Shown here piece by piece: positions 47,613 to 55,588 of a DNA stretch of 64,000 nucleotides. The translations under genes were made by a program, and so were the position numbers. This DNA comes from Polyangiaceae bacterium (GTDB lineage: Bacteria > Myxococcota_A > Polyangia > Polyangiales > Polyangiaceae), in assembly GCA_020849655.1 (NCBI GenBank), contig JADLFU010000037.1, positions 1 to 64,000 on the forward strand. Reading direction: 5' to 3'. How positions within the stretch are numbered: position 1 is the stretch's first letter; each line of letters opens with the position of its first letter. The notes under the pieces are model-generated. The model saw only the letters and a list, made by a program, of their open reading frames with translations. It was not told the DNA's origin and ran no database searches.

Positions 47613-48857
47613 TCAGCCCGCCGCGAGCGCCGCGAGGTGCGCCGCCTTCAGGCGCGTCTCCTGCTCCTCGCGCGCGGGATCGCTCGCCTCCACGATCCCT
47701 CCCCCCGCGTGGTAGTGCGCCGCGCCGTCGGCCACCGTCAGCGTCCGGATCGCCATCGCGAGGGTCACCGAGCCGTCGCTCATCACCGCGCCGAGCGCGC
47801 CCGTGTAGAGGCCCCTCCGCGCGGCCTCCAGCTCCGCGATGAGCTCCATCGCGCGCACCTTCGGGGCGCCGGTCACGCTCCCGCTCGGCCACGCCGCCCG
47901 CACGACCTCCTCGAGCGACACCCCGGCGCGCAGCGTCGCCGACACCTCGGCCACCCGGTGATGCAGGGTCGCGTGGGTCTCGATCTGCGGCGGGCGGCTC
48001 ACCCGCACGGTGCCGGTCCGCGCGACGCGCCCGAGATCGCTGCGCTCGAGGTCGACGATCATCGCCAGCTCCGCGCGCTCCTTCGGGTCGGCGTCGAGCA
48101 GGCGGCGCGCCGACTCGTCGTCGAGCGCGTCGCGCCCACGCGCGCGCGTCCCCTTGATCGGTCGCGTGATGATTGTTTGATCTTCGATCCGCAGAAATAG
48201 CTCAGGTGATGTCGATAGAACTGTGTGTTCTCCATCGAAATCACAATAAAATGCGTATCTTGTCGGGAAGGCGCGCCCCAGCCGCCCGAGCACGGCGAGC
48301 GGCGCTCCCCTCACCCTTCCCTCGAAGCGGCGGGCGACGCACAGCTGGTATGCCTGACCCTCTCGGATGTACGCGAGGGCTCGCTCCACACGGGCGCGAT
48401 GTGCCTCGGGTGCGTCGGTCGTGAACCCGTCGACGAGCGCCGAGCCGACGGGTGCGTCTCGGGAGGCGAGCCTGGCGAGCTCCGCGACCTGGGCGGCTTC
48501 GCAGCCCACCGCCACCACGCGGCCCTCGACGGGGTCGACCCGGAGGACGGCGTCATACCGTCGCCACACCGGCTCGACGTGGTGGGGAGCGGCGCGGCGC
48601 TCCTCTGCCGTCCACGAGCGCCGCTCGAGCCCGCGCGCGGCCTCGTACGGCAAGAGCCCGATCCAGCGCGGGACGACGGGCCCGGCCTCCGCGACGCCGG
48701 CGGGCGCGAGGGCGCGAGACCTCGCCGAGGCCCCCGCCGCGACGTACGAGAGGCCGTCGCCCGTGGCCGTCCAGAGCACCGCGACGTCGCCGAGCGGGGC
48801 CACCCGCGCGGCGAGCGCGACGGGATCGGGCGGCGCGTCGATCGCGACTTCCTGCAC
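47613..48857 (-). CDS. pabB: Aminodeoxychorismate synthase component I
   Basis: A 414-aa chorismate-binding enzyme for p-aminobenzoate (folate) synthesis. The PIKGTRARG motif with Lys is the PabB form (TrpE has Ala), and the catalytic core SASPELFLR-like segment (STSPELFLRI), DLERSDLGRVARTGTVRV and PSGSVTGAPKVRAMELI follow. Oddity: 100 bp in the core (48168-48267) have 42 G/C by count, far below the rest of the gene, with codons such as AGA, CTA, ACA and TCA while the protein stays conserved. This points to a recombined or transferred patch. Confidence 0.9.
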   Translation of the reverse strand: MQEVAIDAPPDPVALAARVAPLGDVAVLWTATGDGLSYVAAGASARSRALAPAGVAEAGPVVPRWIGLLPYEAARGLERRSWTAEERRAAPHHVEPVWRRYDAVLRVDPVEGRVVAVGCEAAQVAELARLASRDAPVGSALVDGFTTDAPEAHRARVERALAYIREGQAYQLCVARRFEGRVRGAPLAVLGRLGRAFPTRYAFYCDFDGEHTVLSTSPELFLRIEDQTIITRPIKGTRARGRDALDDESARRLLDADPKERAELAMIVDLERSDLGRVARTGTVRVSRPPQIETHATLHHRVAEVSATLRAGVSLEEVVRAAWPSGSVTGAPKVRAMELIAELEAARRGLYTGALGAVMSDGSVTLAMAIRTLTVADGAAHYHAGGGIVEASDPAREEQETRLKAAHLAALAAG

Positions 48858-48903
48858 CCACGGCGCACTAGCTGGGTTTCACGGAGACCAGGAGCGTCTT
48901 TTT

Positions 48904-49911
48904 GTGGCGCAGACGGCCATGATAGTTGTATGCGCGGTCGCGATGTCCTTCCTCTATGCCGCGACCGAGCTCGGGTCCGACCTCCAGGGGCTTGGTTTTC
49001 TTGGCCACGCGCCGGGCAGCGCGAACCTCGCGGCGCTGCAGAAGGCCCTGTGCTTCGAGGTGCCGCGGAGCGCGCGCTGGCTGGCTCGCACGGCCGCCGA
49101 GCGCAACCTGTCGAAGGCCGAGCTCTGCGGGTGGATCCTGGCGGGAGACGTCCTCGCGCCCCCCGGCGGCCTCGCGACGTTCATCCGTCCGAAGGAGCGC
49201 TTCGGCCCGGACGGCCTCCCGAGCGCGAGGTTCGGCGGCCTGCTGCGCCTCGGCCAGGCGCAGAACGGCGAGCTGTGGGGCGCCGACATGCACCGCAAAG
49301 CTGCGCCGGTCTACCTGCTCGATCCGTCCCCGGAGGGCATGCGCGGCGGCTGGCGGAGGCGCTTCGATCGCCTCGACGACTTCGTGTTCTACGGGGTGAA
49401 ATCGACGCTCTGCCAGCGCGACCGCATCACGGTCGAGGAGCTGCTCGAGCTGGCGCGCGAGCGCGGCGTGCGCCCCGAGGAGCTCCTCCCCGACGCCCTC
49501 GAGGAGGAGCGCCAGGTCGTGAACCGACTCAACCTGCGCCGCGCGAAGAAGGTCGCCCCGATCGCGAACCGGTTCCTGTGGCTCGACATCCTCGTGGTCG
49601 AGGCGTACCTGCAGGGCGCCACGCCGGGCGACATCGCGCGCATCTGGGTCGATTTTCACAAGCTTCACCGCCTCACGGAGGACGGCGACCGCTTCACCGA
49701 CCCGTCGGTCGTGTGCTTCTGGATGTTCAAGCACGCGCTCTTCGGCGACGCCGCCGCCTACAAGCGCGTCAAGGCGCGCGGCGGCAAGCACCCGCTGGTC
49801 GCCATGGCCGACGTCGAGGCGCGCACCTGGGGCGACAAGCGCAAGGCGCCCTTCGATCGCAAGGCCATCGTGAAGGCCATCGAAATGCGTGCTTCCATGC
49901 GCGGCGCGTGA
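48904..49911 (+). CDS. Protein of unknown function, 335 aa
   Basis: The GTG at 48904 is chosen because AGGAG lies 9 nt upstream; in-frame ATGs at 48919 and 48943 are alternatives. The N-terminus has a short hydrophobic stretch (MIVVCAVAMSFLYA), perhaps an anchor if the long form is made; the rest is soluble with many charged helices (ITVEELLELARERGVRPEEL; VNRLNLRRAKKVAPIANRFL). No domain recognised. Divergent from pabB (46 bp between starts). Confidence 0.65.
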   Translation: MAQTAMIVVCAVAMSFLYAATELGSDLQGLGFLGHAPGSANLAALQKALCFEVPRSARWLARTAAERNLSKAELCGWILAGDVLAPPGGLATFIRPKERFGPDGLPSARFGGLLRLGQAQNGELWGADMHRKAAPVYLLDPSPEGMRGGWRRRFDRLDDFVFYGVKSTLCQRDRITVEELLELARERGVRPEELLPDALEEERQVVNRLNLRRAKKVAPIANRFLWLDILVVEAYLQGATPGDIARIWVDFHKLHRLTEDGDRFTDPSVVCFWMFKHALFGDAAAYKRVKARGGKHPLVAMADVEARTWGDKRKAPFDRKAIVKAIEMRASMRGA

Positions 49912-49956
49912 ATCACCACGGGGCCCCGCCGTCAGACCCGGGGCAAGGAGCAGGGC

Positions 49957-51150
49957 ATGTCATTTCGCAAGCTGAGCATCGTGGGGGTGTTGGGATTGGT
50001 GGCGGGGGCGAGCGGCGCTGGCTGCAGCGCCGCCGAGGATCTCAAGAAGACGCAGGAGGATCTCTGCTGCACCGACTTCGAGGTCGGCGCCGATCTGACG
50101 AACGTCGACTGGGAGGTGAAGGGCTCGAGCAGCGCGAAGTACAGCGCCTTCATGGTCGCCGCGGCTGATTTCGCGGCCTCGGCGCAGGCCGTCGTGGTCG
50201 ACGTCGCCGGCGCGTGCCAGTCGCTCGCCATCGATCTCGGCGCGAAGGAGAACGAGGTCCAGGAGACGGCCCCCGACCTGCGCGCCACCGCCTGGTGCAA
50301 CCTCGCGGTCGCGAAGATCGAGTCCGAGGTGAAGGCGAAGGGCAGCGTGACGGTCAAGGCGCAGCCGCCGTCGTGCTCGTTCAGCGCGAGCGCCCAGGCG
50401 TCGTGCGAGGCCAAGTGCTCGGGCAACGCGAGCTGCGAGGTGTCGGGCGGCGACGTGACGGCGCGCTGCGATCCGGGGTTCCTCGCGGTCAAGTGCAGCG
50501 GCCAGTGCTCGGCGAAGTGCGAGGGCTCCGCGAACGTCGCGGTCGCCTGCACGGGCAAGTGCGACGGCGCCTGCGAGGGCACGTGCGACGGCCAGGCCAT
50601 GGGCGCGTCGGCGTCGGGCCAGTGCGCGGGCACCTGCGAGGGGAAATGCCGCGGCACCTGCGACGTCTCGGGCAAGGCCGCGGTCAAGTGCGACGGCGAG
50701 TGCACCGGCGGCTGCACCTGCCCCGACGGCACCGACAGCTGCAAGAAGGCGCCGCGCTGCAAGGCCGAGCTCACGCCGCCGAGCGCCGAGTGCCGCGGGG
50801 ACGTCGACTGCTCGTCGTCCTGCAAGGCGAGCGCGAGCGCGAAGGCCGACTGCAAGGAGGGCAGCGTCACCGTCTCCGCGACCGGCTCGGTCGACGCCGA
50901 CGCGCTCGCGAGCCTTCAGGCGAACCTCCCCAAGATCGTCGCGGTGGTGAAGGCGCGCGGGGCCTACCTCCAGGCGAACGGGCAGGCGCTGGTCGAGGCG
51001 TCCGTCGGCCTGAAGGCGGCCGCGCCGAACCTCTCGGTCAAGGCCGCCGCCTGCATCGTCCCCGCGTTCGAGGCGGTGGCGACGGCCGTGCGCAACGCGT
51101 CCGCCGGCGGGACCGCGAGCGTCAAGGTCACCGCGTCGGTCGGGCTGTAA
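49957..51150 (+). CDS. Cys-rich repetitive lipoprotein
   Basis: A 397-aa secreted lipoprotein (lipobox GASGAGC; AAGGAG 6 nt before the ATG). Residues about 125-300 carry more than 30 Cys in CxGxC/CxGTC/CEGxC spacing (QCSAKCEGSANVAVACTGKC; TCEGKCRGTCDVSGKAAVKC), alternating with Ser/Ala/Lys segments; the flanks are helical. Homologues of this style occur in myxobacteria without known function; Cys count suggests metal binding or disulfide scaffolding (inference). The stop TAA (51148-51150) is the exact complement of the TTA that ends the convergent cyclase gene. Confidence 0.8.
   Translation: MSFRKLSIVGVLGLVAGASGAGCSAAEDLKKTQEDLCCTDFEVGADLTNVDWEVKGSSSAKYSAFMVAAADFAASAQAVVVDVAGACQSLAIDLGAKENEVQETAPDLRATAWCNLAVAKIESEVKAKGSVTVKAQPPSCSFSASAQASCEAKCSGNASCEVSGGDVTARCDPGFLAVKCSGQCSAKCEGSANVAVACTGKCDGACEGTCDGQAMGASASGQCAGTCEGKCRGTCDVSGKAAVKCDGECTGGCTCPDGTDSCKKAPRCKAELTPPSAECRGDVDCSSSCKASASAKADCKEGSVTVSATGSVDADALASLQANLPKIVAVVKARGAYLQANGQALVEASVGLKAAAPNLSVKAAACIVPAFEAVATAVRNASAGGTASVKVTASVGL
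51148..51150 (-). other. Shared triplet: TTA end of the second GGDEF gene and TAA stop of the Cys-rich lipoprotein gene
   Basis: On the minus strand the triplet follows RDRVVAGP, the natural end of a GGDEF domain; on the plus strand it is the lipoprotein's TAA. No TAA/TAG/TGA follows on the minus strand for 396 codons. Context GTTAC. Confidence 0.9.
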
Positions 51151-52038
51151 CGGGCCCGCGACCACGCGGTCGCGCCCGGCCCGCTTCGCCTCGTACAGCC
51201 TGCGGTCCGCGAGCTCGAAGACGTCCTTCGCGCTCGCGCCGGCCTCGCCGAGCGCGGCCACTCCTGCGCTGACGGTCACCCGCAGCGCCCCTCCGGGCAG
51301 GTCGATCGGCTCGGCCGCGAGCTCCGCGCGCAGCCGCTCGGCGAGCTGGGCCGCGGCGTCGAGATCGGCCTCGGCGACGATCACGAACTCCTCGCCGCCG
51401 TACCTCCCGATCACGTCGTCGCGCCGCAGCCGCGCGGCGAGCGCCGCCGCCACGCGACGGAGCACCTCGTCTCCCGCGGAGTGCCCGCGCTCATCGTTGA
51501 CCTTCTTGAAGTGATCGATGTCGAGCACGATGAGCGAGAGCGGCGTGCCCTCCGCGACGGCGTCGTCCACCGCCTGCTCCACGCGCAGATCGAGCTGCTT
51601 GCGGTTGTAGACGCCCGTGAGCCCGTCGCGCGTGGCCGCCTCGTAGAGCCGGTCGAGCGCCGCCGCCTCGTCGGACGAGAGCCACGTGAACCGCAGCATC
51701 GCCGAGGGGCCGAGCGAGATCTTGTCGCCGCTGCGGAGCGGCCGCTTGCCCTCGACGCGCACGCCCTCGACGCGCGTGCCATTGCGCGACCCCCTGTCGA
51801 CCAGCGAGGGCACGTCGCCGTACAGCTCGATCGCCGCGTGCACGCGGGAGAGGCCGCGCTCCGACAGGCACACGTCGCACTCTCGCGCGCGACCGATCGT
51901 CGTCGTCCTGTCGCGGGTCAGCCGGTAGAGCCTTCCCGCGTCGAGGCCGCTCGTGAGGATGACGGCGGGCACCGTGCTCGGCGCGCCGTCGCGGGTCGAG
52001 AAGATCTGCGTCGACGGATCGTCGGTCGGCTCGCCCAT
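51148..52038 (-). CDS. FHA-GGDEF diguanylate cyclase (paralogue 2), end marked by TTA
   Basis: A 296-aa c-di-GMP synthase with the same architecture as the gene at 6889: FHA domain (IGRARECDVCL, SRVHAAI, RNGTRVEG), linker DGLTGVYNRKQLDLR, then GGDEF with active GRYGGEEF and inhibitory RRDD five residues upstream. The domain ends FELADRRLYEAKRAGRDRVV, where the paralogue stops after five more residues. Here the frame has no canonical stop; the codon at the matching place is TTA, and the frame then runs 397 codons antisense to the lipoprotein gene. Confidence 0.93.
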
Positions 52039-52072
52039 ATTCGCGCGAGCGTACCCGCTCCGTCTCGCTCCG

Positions 52073-52528
52073 TCAGCCGCCGTCCGCCGCGCCGTCCGCG
52101 CCGCCATCCGGCGGAGGTGGCGGGGGCGTCGGGGCCTTCTTCGGGGGCTCGCCGTACTCGCTGCGGAGCTTCTTCTGCAGACCGTCCGCGATGACCTGCT
52201 CGTGGTACCGGGGCATCTGCGCGAGCTGGACGACGACCTTCACGACCCCGCCCGTCGGGACGACCTCGACCGAGCCCGCGGAGACGCGGTCGCCCGACTC
52301 CTGGCTCTTGTAGTCGAACATCACGTACGCCGCCTGCGGGTCGCGCTCGGTGATCTTGAACCCGAGGTCCACGCGCACGTACCGCAGCGCGGCGTTGTAG
52401 GTCTGCTCGTGGGTGTAGGCCGAGTCGAACGACACCTTCGCGGCGGCCTCGCGGTCGGCGAGGCAGACCAGCCCCACGAGCGCGAGACCAGGCACGAACG
52501 CACCGAGCACCAGCCGACCGCGACCCAT
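52073..52528 (-). CDS. Exported protein of unknown function, 151 aa
   Basis: Signal peptide (LVLGAFVPGLALVGLVCLADREAAA) then a compact alpha/beta domain (NAALRYVRVDLGFKITERDP; YVMFDYKSQESGDRVSAGSV) and a Pro-rich C-terminal tail (KKAPTPPPPPPDGG). The fold pattern resembles periplasmic domains seen in other myxobacterial exported proteins, but I cannot name it. ATG at 52528 chosen to place the signal peptide at the start. It is upstream of the GGDEF gene on the same strand (34 nt gap). Confidence 0.7.
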   Translation of the reverse strand: MGRGRLVLGAFVPGLALVGLVCLADREAAAKVSFDSAYTHEQTYNAALRYVRVDLGFKITERDPQAAYVMFDYKSQESGDRVSAGSVEVVPTGGVVKVVVQLAQMPRYHEQVIADGLQKKLRSEYGEPPKKAPTPPPPPPDGGADGAADGG

Positions 52529-52640
52529 GCGGACCTCATCGCAGCGGCGGCGGGAGCGGGCCAACTTCGGCGAGAGGGCGCGCGGCGCCGACGTGGGAGT
52601 TCCGAGCGCGCGAAGGCTGTACTAGTCTCGCTGGTCCCTG

Positions 52641-54164
52641 ATGCCCATCGCGACGCCCTTGCCCGTCGGCGCAGCCATCGCCCCGAATTCCCTGAGAGCC
52701 GCCATGGAAGCCCGCCGCGGGAGGGGCGAGCGGTACTCCCTCTCCGAGGCGCTCGGCGTCATCGTCCCGCTCGCGGTGGCCGCCGCGCAGCGGCACGAGG
52801 GGGGCGGGCTCGTGTTCCTGCACCCGTCGTCGGTGCTGCTCGAGGACGGCCAGCCGTCGATCTCCGAGGACGCGAACCGCGGGATCCCGAACCTCCCGCG
52901 CGACCGCGCCTGCCTCGCGCCCGAGGAGAAGCAGGGCAAGCCCGGCAACGCGCGGGCCAGCGTGTACGCCATCGGCGCGATCCTCTACGAGCTCGTCACC
53001 GGTGAGACGGTGGGGCCGGGCATGCGCCGCCCGACCGAGATCGTCCCCAACCTGCCCGCGCAGCTGGAGGCCGTGCTGTCGAAGGCGCTCGTGTCCGACC
53101 CCGCGCACCGCCCCGACGATCTGCTCGCGCTCGCGCAGGCGATGCACCACCTCGCGCCGAGCTCGTCGATCGCGCCCCCCGCCGCCGACGAGTCCCACCT
53201 CGACGGCGACGAGGATTTCGAGGTCGACGTCCGCCTGTCGATGATGCCGCCCGCCGAGGCCCTGCCGCGGATCTCCGGGCCGATCGGCGTGCCGCGCGAC
53301 GCCTCGTCCCCGCGCGCGAACGATCCCACCACCCGCCTCGCCGAGCTGAAGACCCGGCTCGAGAGCGATCCCCGCCCGCGCTACGTGGTCATTGCCGGCG
53401 GGATGGACCACGGGCCCTTCAGCGCGGTGGAGCTGCTGCAGCAGGTGGGCACCGGTCAGTTCGTCGGCGACGACGGCCTGCGCGACGCCTTCTCGAACGA
53501 AGAGCGCCCCATCAAGGACTGGGACGAGTTCGCGCCGTTCGCCGAGCAGGCCAAGCTCAACAAGGAGATCAAGCAGGAGAAGGTCGAGCTCGACCGCGTC
53601 GTCGCCGAGGAGAAGAAGGGCACCGCGCAGAAGGCCGTCATCGGGGGCGCGGTGCTGGCGGCGGTGACGGCGGTCGCGCTGCTCGTGTTCCTGAAGTCTC
53701 GCGGCACCCGCGACGACACGGTGACGGTGCAGGGCGACCGCGCGGTCAGCGTCGACATCGACGGCGGCGTGAAGGCGTCGAAGACGGCCGCGGTCGGCGT
53801 CGGCGGCCCAGGCGGTCGGCTCCCCACGCAGGGCGCGTTCCCGATGCTGCCGGGCGGCATGTCGTGCGAAGGCGCGCAGGCGAAGTACGTCGAGGAGATG
53901 AAGCTCGGCGAGAAGGGCGCGCCCGACCTCACGCAGGGACAGTTCGGCGCCGTCCTCAACAACGGCTCCTACCTGAACTCCTGCGGCGTGCCGGAGTCCA
54001 CCAAGGTCCACGTCTGCGCCGCGGTGCAGAACGGCCGCGCCGTCGGGGTCACCGTCACGATGGATCCTCCCAATCCGGGCGCCTCGTCGTGCGTCGCGGG
54101 CCGCGTGCGGGGGCTCTCGTTCCCCTCGCACCCGAAGCTCGACATCGCCCGCACGACGTTTTGA
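52641..54164 (+). CDS. Pseudokinase-GYF_2-TM-AgmX-like membrane protein
   Basis: A 507-aa protein with four parts. (1) A kinase C-lobe remnant (about 35-180): FLHPSSVLLEDG in place of the HRDLKPxN catalytic loop (no HRD Asp), SEDANRG in place of DFG, CLAPEE as the APE motif, and SVYAIGAILYELVTG as subdomain IX; the ATP-binding N-lobe is absent, so it cannot phosphorylate. (2) A GYF_2-like domain (YVVIAGGMDHGPFSAVELLQ). (3) A membrane segment (AVIGGAVLAAVTAVALLVFL). (4) A periplasmic AgmX/PglI-type C-terminal domain (GQFGAVLNNGSYLNSCGVPE). Likely an envelope scaffold in gliding or signalling. Coupled to the YscJ-like gene by a TTGA overlap. Confidence 0.75.
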   Translation: MPIATPLPVGAAIAPNSLRAAMEARRGRGERYSLSEALGVIVPLAVAAAQRHEGGGLVFLHPSSVLLEDGQPSISEDANRGIPNLPRDRACLAPEEKQGKPGNARASVYAIGAILYELVTGETVGPGMRRPTEIVPNLPAQLEAVLSKALVSDPAHRPDDLLALAQAMHHLAPSSSIAPPAADESHLDGDEDFEVDVRLSMMPPAEALPRISGPIGVPRDASSPRANDPTTRLAELKTRLESDPRPRYVVIAGGMDHGPFSAVELLQQVGTGQFVGDDGLRDAFSNEERPIKDWDEFAPFAEQAKLNKEIKQEKVELDRVVAEEKKGTAQKAVIGGAVLAAVTAVALLVFLKSRGTRDDTVTVQGDRAVSVDIDGGVKASKTAAVGVGGPGGRLPTQGAFPMLPGGMSCEGAQAKYVEEMKLGEKGAPDLTQGQFGAVLNNGSYLNSCGVPESTKVHVCAAVQNGRAVGVTVTMDPPNPGASSCVAGRVRGLSFPSHPKLDIARTTF

Positions 54165-54844
54165 CCAGCGTGCCGCCGCGCCCGACGACGCTGCTCGCGG
54201 CGCTGCCGCTCATCTCCGGCTGCGCCGTCTCGATCGCGGACGATCTCCCTGACGACGACGCGCGCCGGCTGGTCACGCTGCTCGAGCGGGACGGCGTCAC
54301 CGTCGCGCGCGAGGCGGCGGCGGCGGGGCGGTCGCGTGTGCTCGTCGCGCGGGCGGACACTGCGCGCGCCTTCGAGGTCGCGGCGCGCGAGCGTCCGCCC
54401 CCGCAGGGGGCGCTCATCCCGACCGAGCGCGAGGTGCACGCCGGGATGGAGCGGGAGAGGGCGCGCGCGGTGGAGCGGGCGCTCCTGGCGCTGCCGGGTG
54501 TGCGACGTGCGACGGTGACGCTCGCGCTGCCGCTCCGAGATCCGCTGTCGTCGGCGCCGCCCGAGCCCGCGCGCGCCGTCGCGATCGTCGAAGGCCAACC
54601 AACGCAACAGTCCGTGCGCGACGTGGTCGTCGCCGCGGTGCACGGCCTCGCGCCCGCGCTCGTCGAGGTGCGCCTGTCCCCTGCCCCGCCGTCGCGGCCG
54701 GCGCCCCCGCTCGCGCTGGTCGGGCCGTTCCTCGTGAGCGCCCCCTCGGCGGGCCCCCTGCGCGCTACGCTCGCGCTGTTTCTGGGCTCGATGGCGGTCG
54801 CCTCCTCCCTCCTCGCGTGGTCTCGCCTCCGGAGGCGGGCGTGA
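54161..54844 (+). CDS. YscJ/SctJ-like (type III secretion inner-ring) lipoprotein, orphan
   Basis: A 227-aa lipoprotein (lipobox LISGC). The mature part follows the SctJ pattern: CAVSIADDLPDDDARRLVTL like the CxxxLyxgLsexeAn start, VLVARADTARAFEVA, an ERARAVERALLALPGVRRAT segment like the E-rich helix before the GVxxArVhl strand, TLALPLRDPLS, VAAVHGLAPALVEVRLSPAP, and a C-terminal membrane segment (LALFLGSMAVASSLLAW). No other type III or flagellar gene is in the window. TTG start at 54161 overlaps the previous stop; GTG at 54170 is an alternative. Its stop overlaps the MlaF-like start (GTGA). Confidence 0.75.
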   Translation: MTSVPPRPTTLLAALPLISGCAVSIADDLPDDDARRLVTLLERDGVTVAREAAAAGRSRVLVARADTARAFEVAARERPPPQGALIPTEREVHAGMERERARAVERALLALPGVRRATVTLALPLRDPLSSAPPEPARAVAIVEGQPTQQSVRDVVVAAVHGLAPALVEVRLSPAPPSRPAPPLALVGPFLVSAPSAGPLRATLALFLGSMAVASSLLAWSRLRRRA

Positions 54845-55575
54845 TCGAGATCCAGGGCGTCTCGAAGGCGTTCGCGTCGCAGGTGCTCGACCGCGTGTCG
54901 CTGACGGTGCCGTCGGGCACGCTGTATGGACTCATCGGCCCGGGCGCGAGCGGCAAGAGCGTGCTCTTGAAGACCGTGACGGGCCTGATCCGTCCGGACG
55001 CCGGCACGGTCGCGGTGGACGGGCAGGATCTGTTCGCGATGCCGGAGATCGAGCTGCAGCGGTTCCGCTTGCAGTTCGGGATGCTCTTCCAGAACAACGC
55101 GCTGTTCGATCACCTCACGGTGTTCGACAACATCGCCTTCCCCATCCGCCGGATGATGAGCGTCACCGAGGACCAGGTGCGCGAGATGGTGGCGGACCGC
55201 CTGCGGATGGTGTCGATGCCGGGCTTCGAGGATCGCATGCCCGCCGGGCTCTCGGGCGGCCAGAAGAAGCGCATCGGCGTCGCGCGCGCGACGGTCATGA
55301 AGGCGCCGATCGTGCTCTACGACGAGCCCGCCGCGGGGCTCGATCCGGTCACGTCGCAGAAGATCTTCGATCTCTTGCGCGCCGAGCAGCGCCAGGCGAA
55401 CGCGACGGTGATCATGGTGTCGAGCGATCTCGACCGGCTGCTGACGGTGACCGACCGCGTCGGGATGCTCTACCGGGGGAGGCTGATCTTCGACGGCACG
55501 ACCGACGAGGCGAAGACGTCGGACGATCCGTATGTCCGCCAGTTCGTCCACGGGCTCGTCGAGGGCCCGCTGTAG
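54841..55575 (+). CDS. MlaF/Ttg2A-type ABC transporter ATPase
   Basis: A 244-aa ATP-binding subunit: Walker A GPGASGKSVLLKTVTGL, Q-loop FQNNALFDHLTVFDNIAFPI, signature LSGGQKKRIGVARATV, Walker B IVLYDEPAAGLDP. The FQNNALFDHLTVFDNIAFP region is diagnostic of the MlaF/MKL lipid-trafficking class. Permease (MlaE) and MCE (MlaD) genes are not adjacent. GTG start overlaps the YscJ-like stop (GTGA), so the two are translationally coupled, an unusual partnership. Confidence 0.88.
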   Translation: MIEIQGVSKAFASQVLDRVSLTVPSGTLYGLIGPGASGKSVLLKTVTGLIRPDAGTVAVDGQDLFAMPEIELQRFRLQFGMLFQNNALFDHLTVFDNIAFPIRRMMSVTEDQVREMVADRLRMVSMPGFEDRMPAGLSGGQKKRIGVARATVMKAPIVLYDEPAAGLDPVTSQKIFDLLRAEQRQANATVIMVSSDLDRLLTVTDRVGMLYRGRLIFDGTTDEAKTSDDPYVRQFVHGLVEGPL

Positions 55576-55588
55576 CGCCGGCGCCGCG

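Noticed and set aside
49960-51147. Extension of the GGDEF protein to about 690 residues
   Set aside because: Residues after the TTA are Arg/Ala/Leu-rich antisense of the Cys-rich lipoprotein gene with no recognisable domain.
51157-51175. Hairpin CGCGACC...GGTCGCG as a terminator
   Set aside because: It lies within the GGDEF coding region (RDRVV) and has no T-run; probably a by-product of codon choice.
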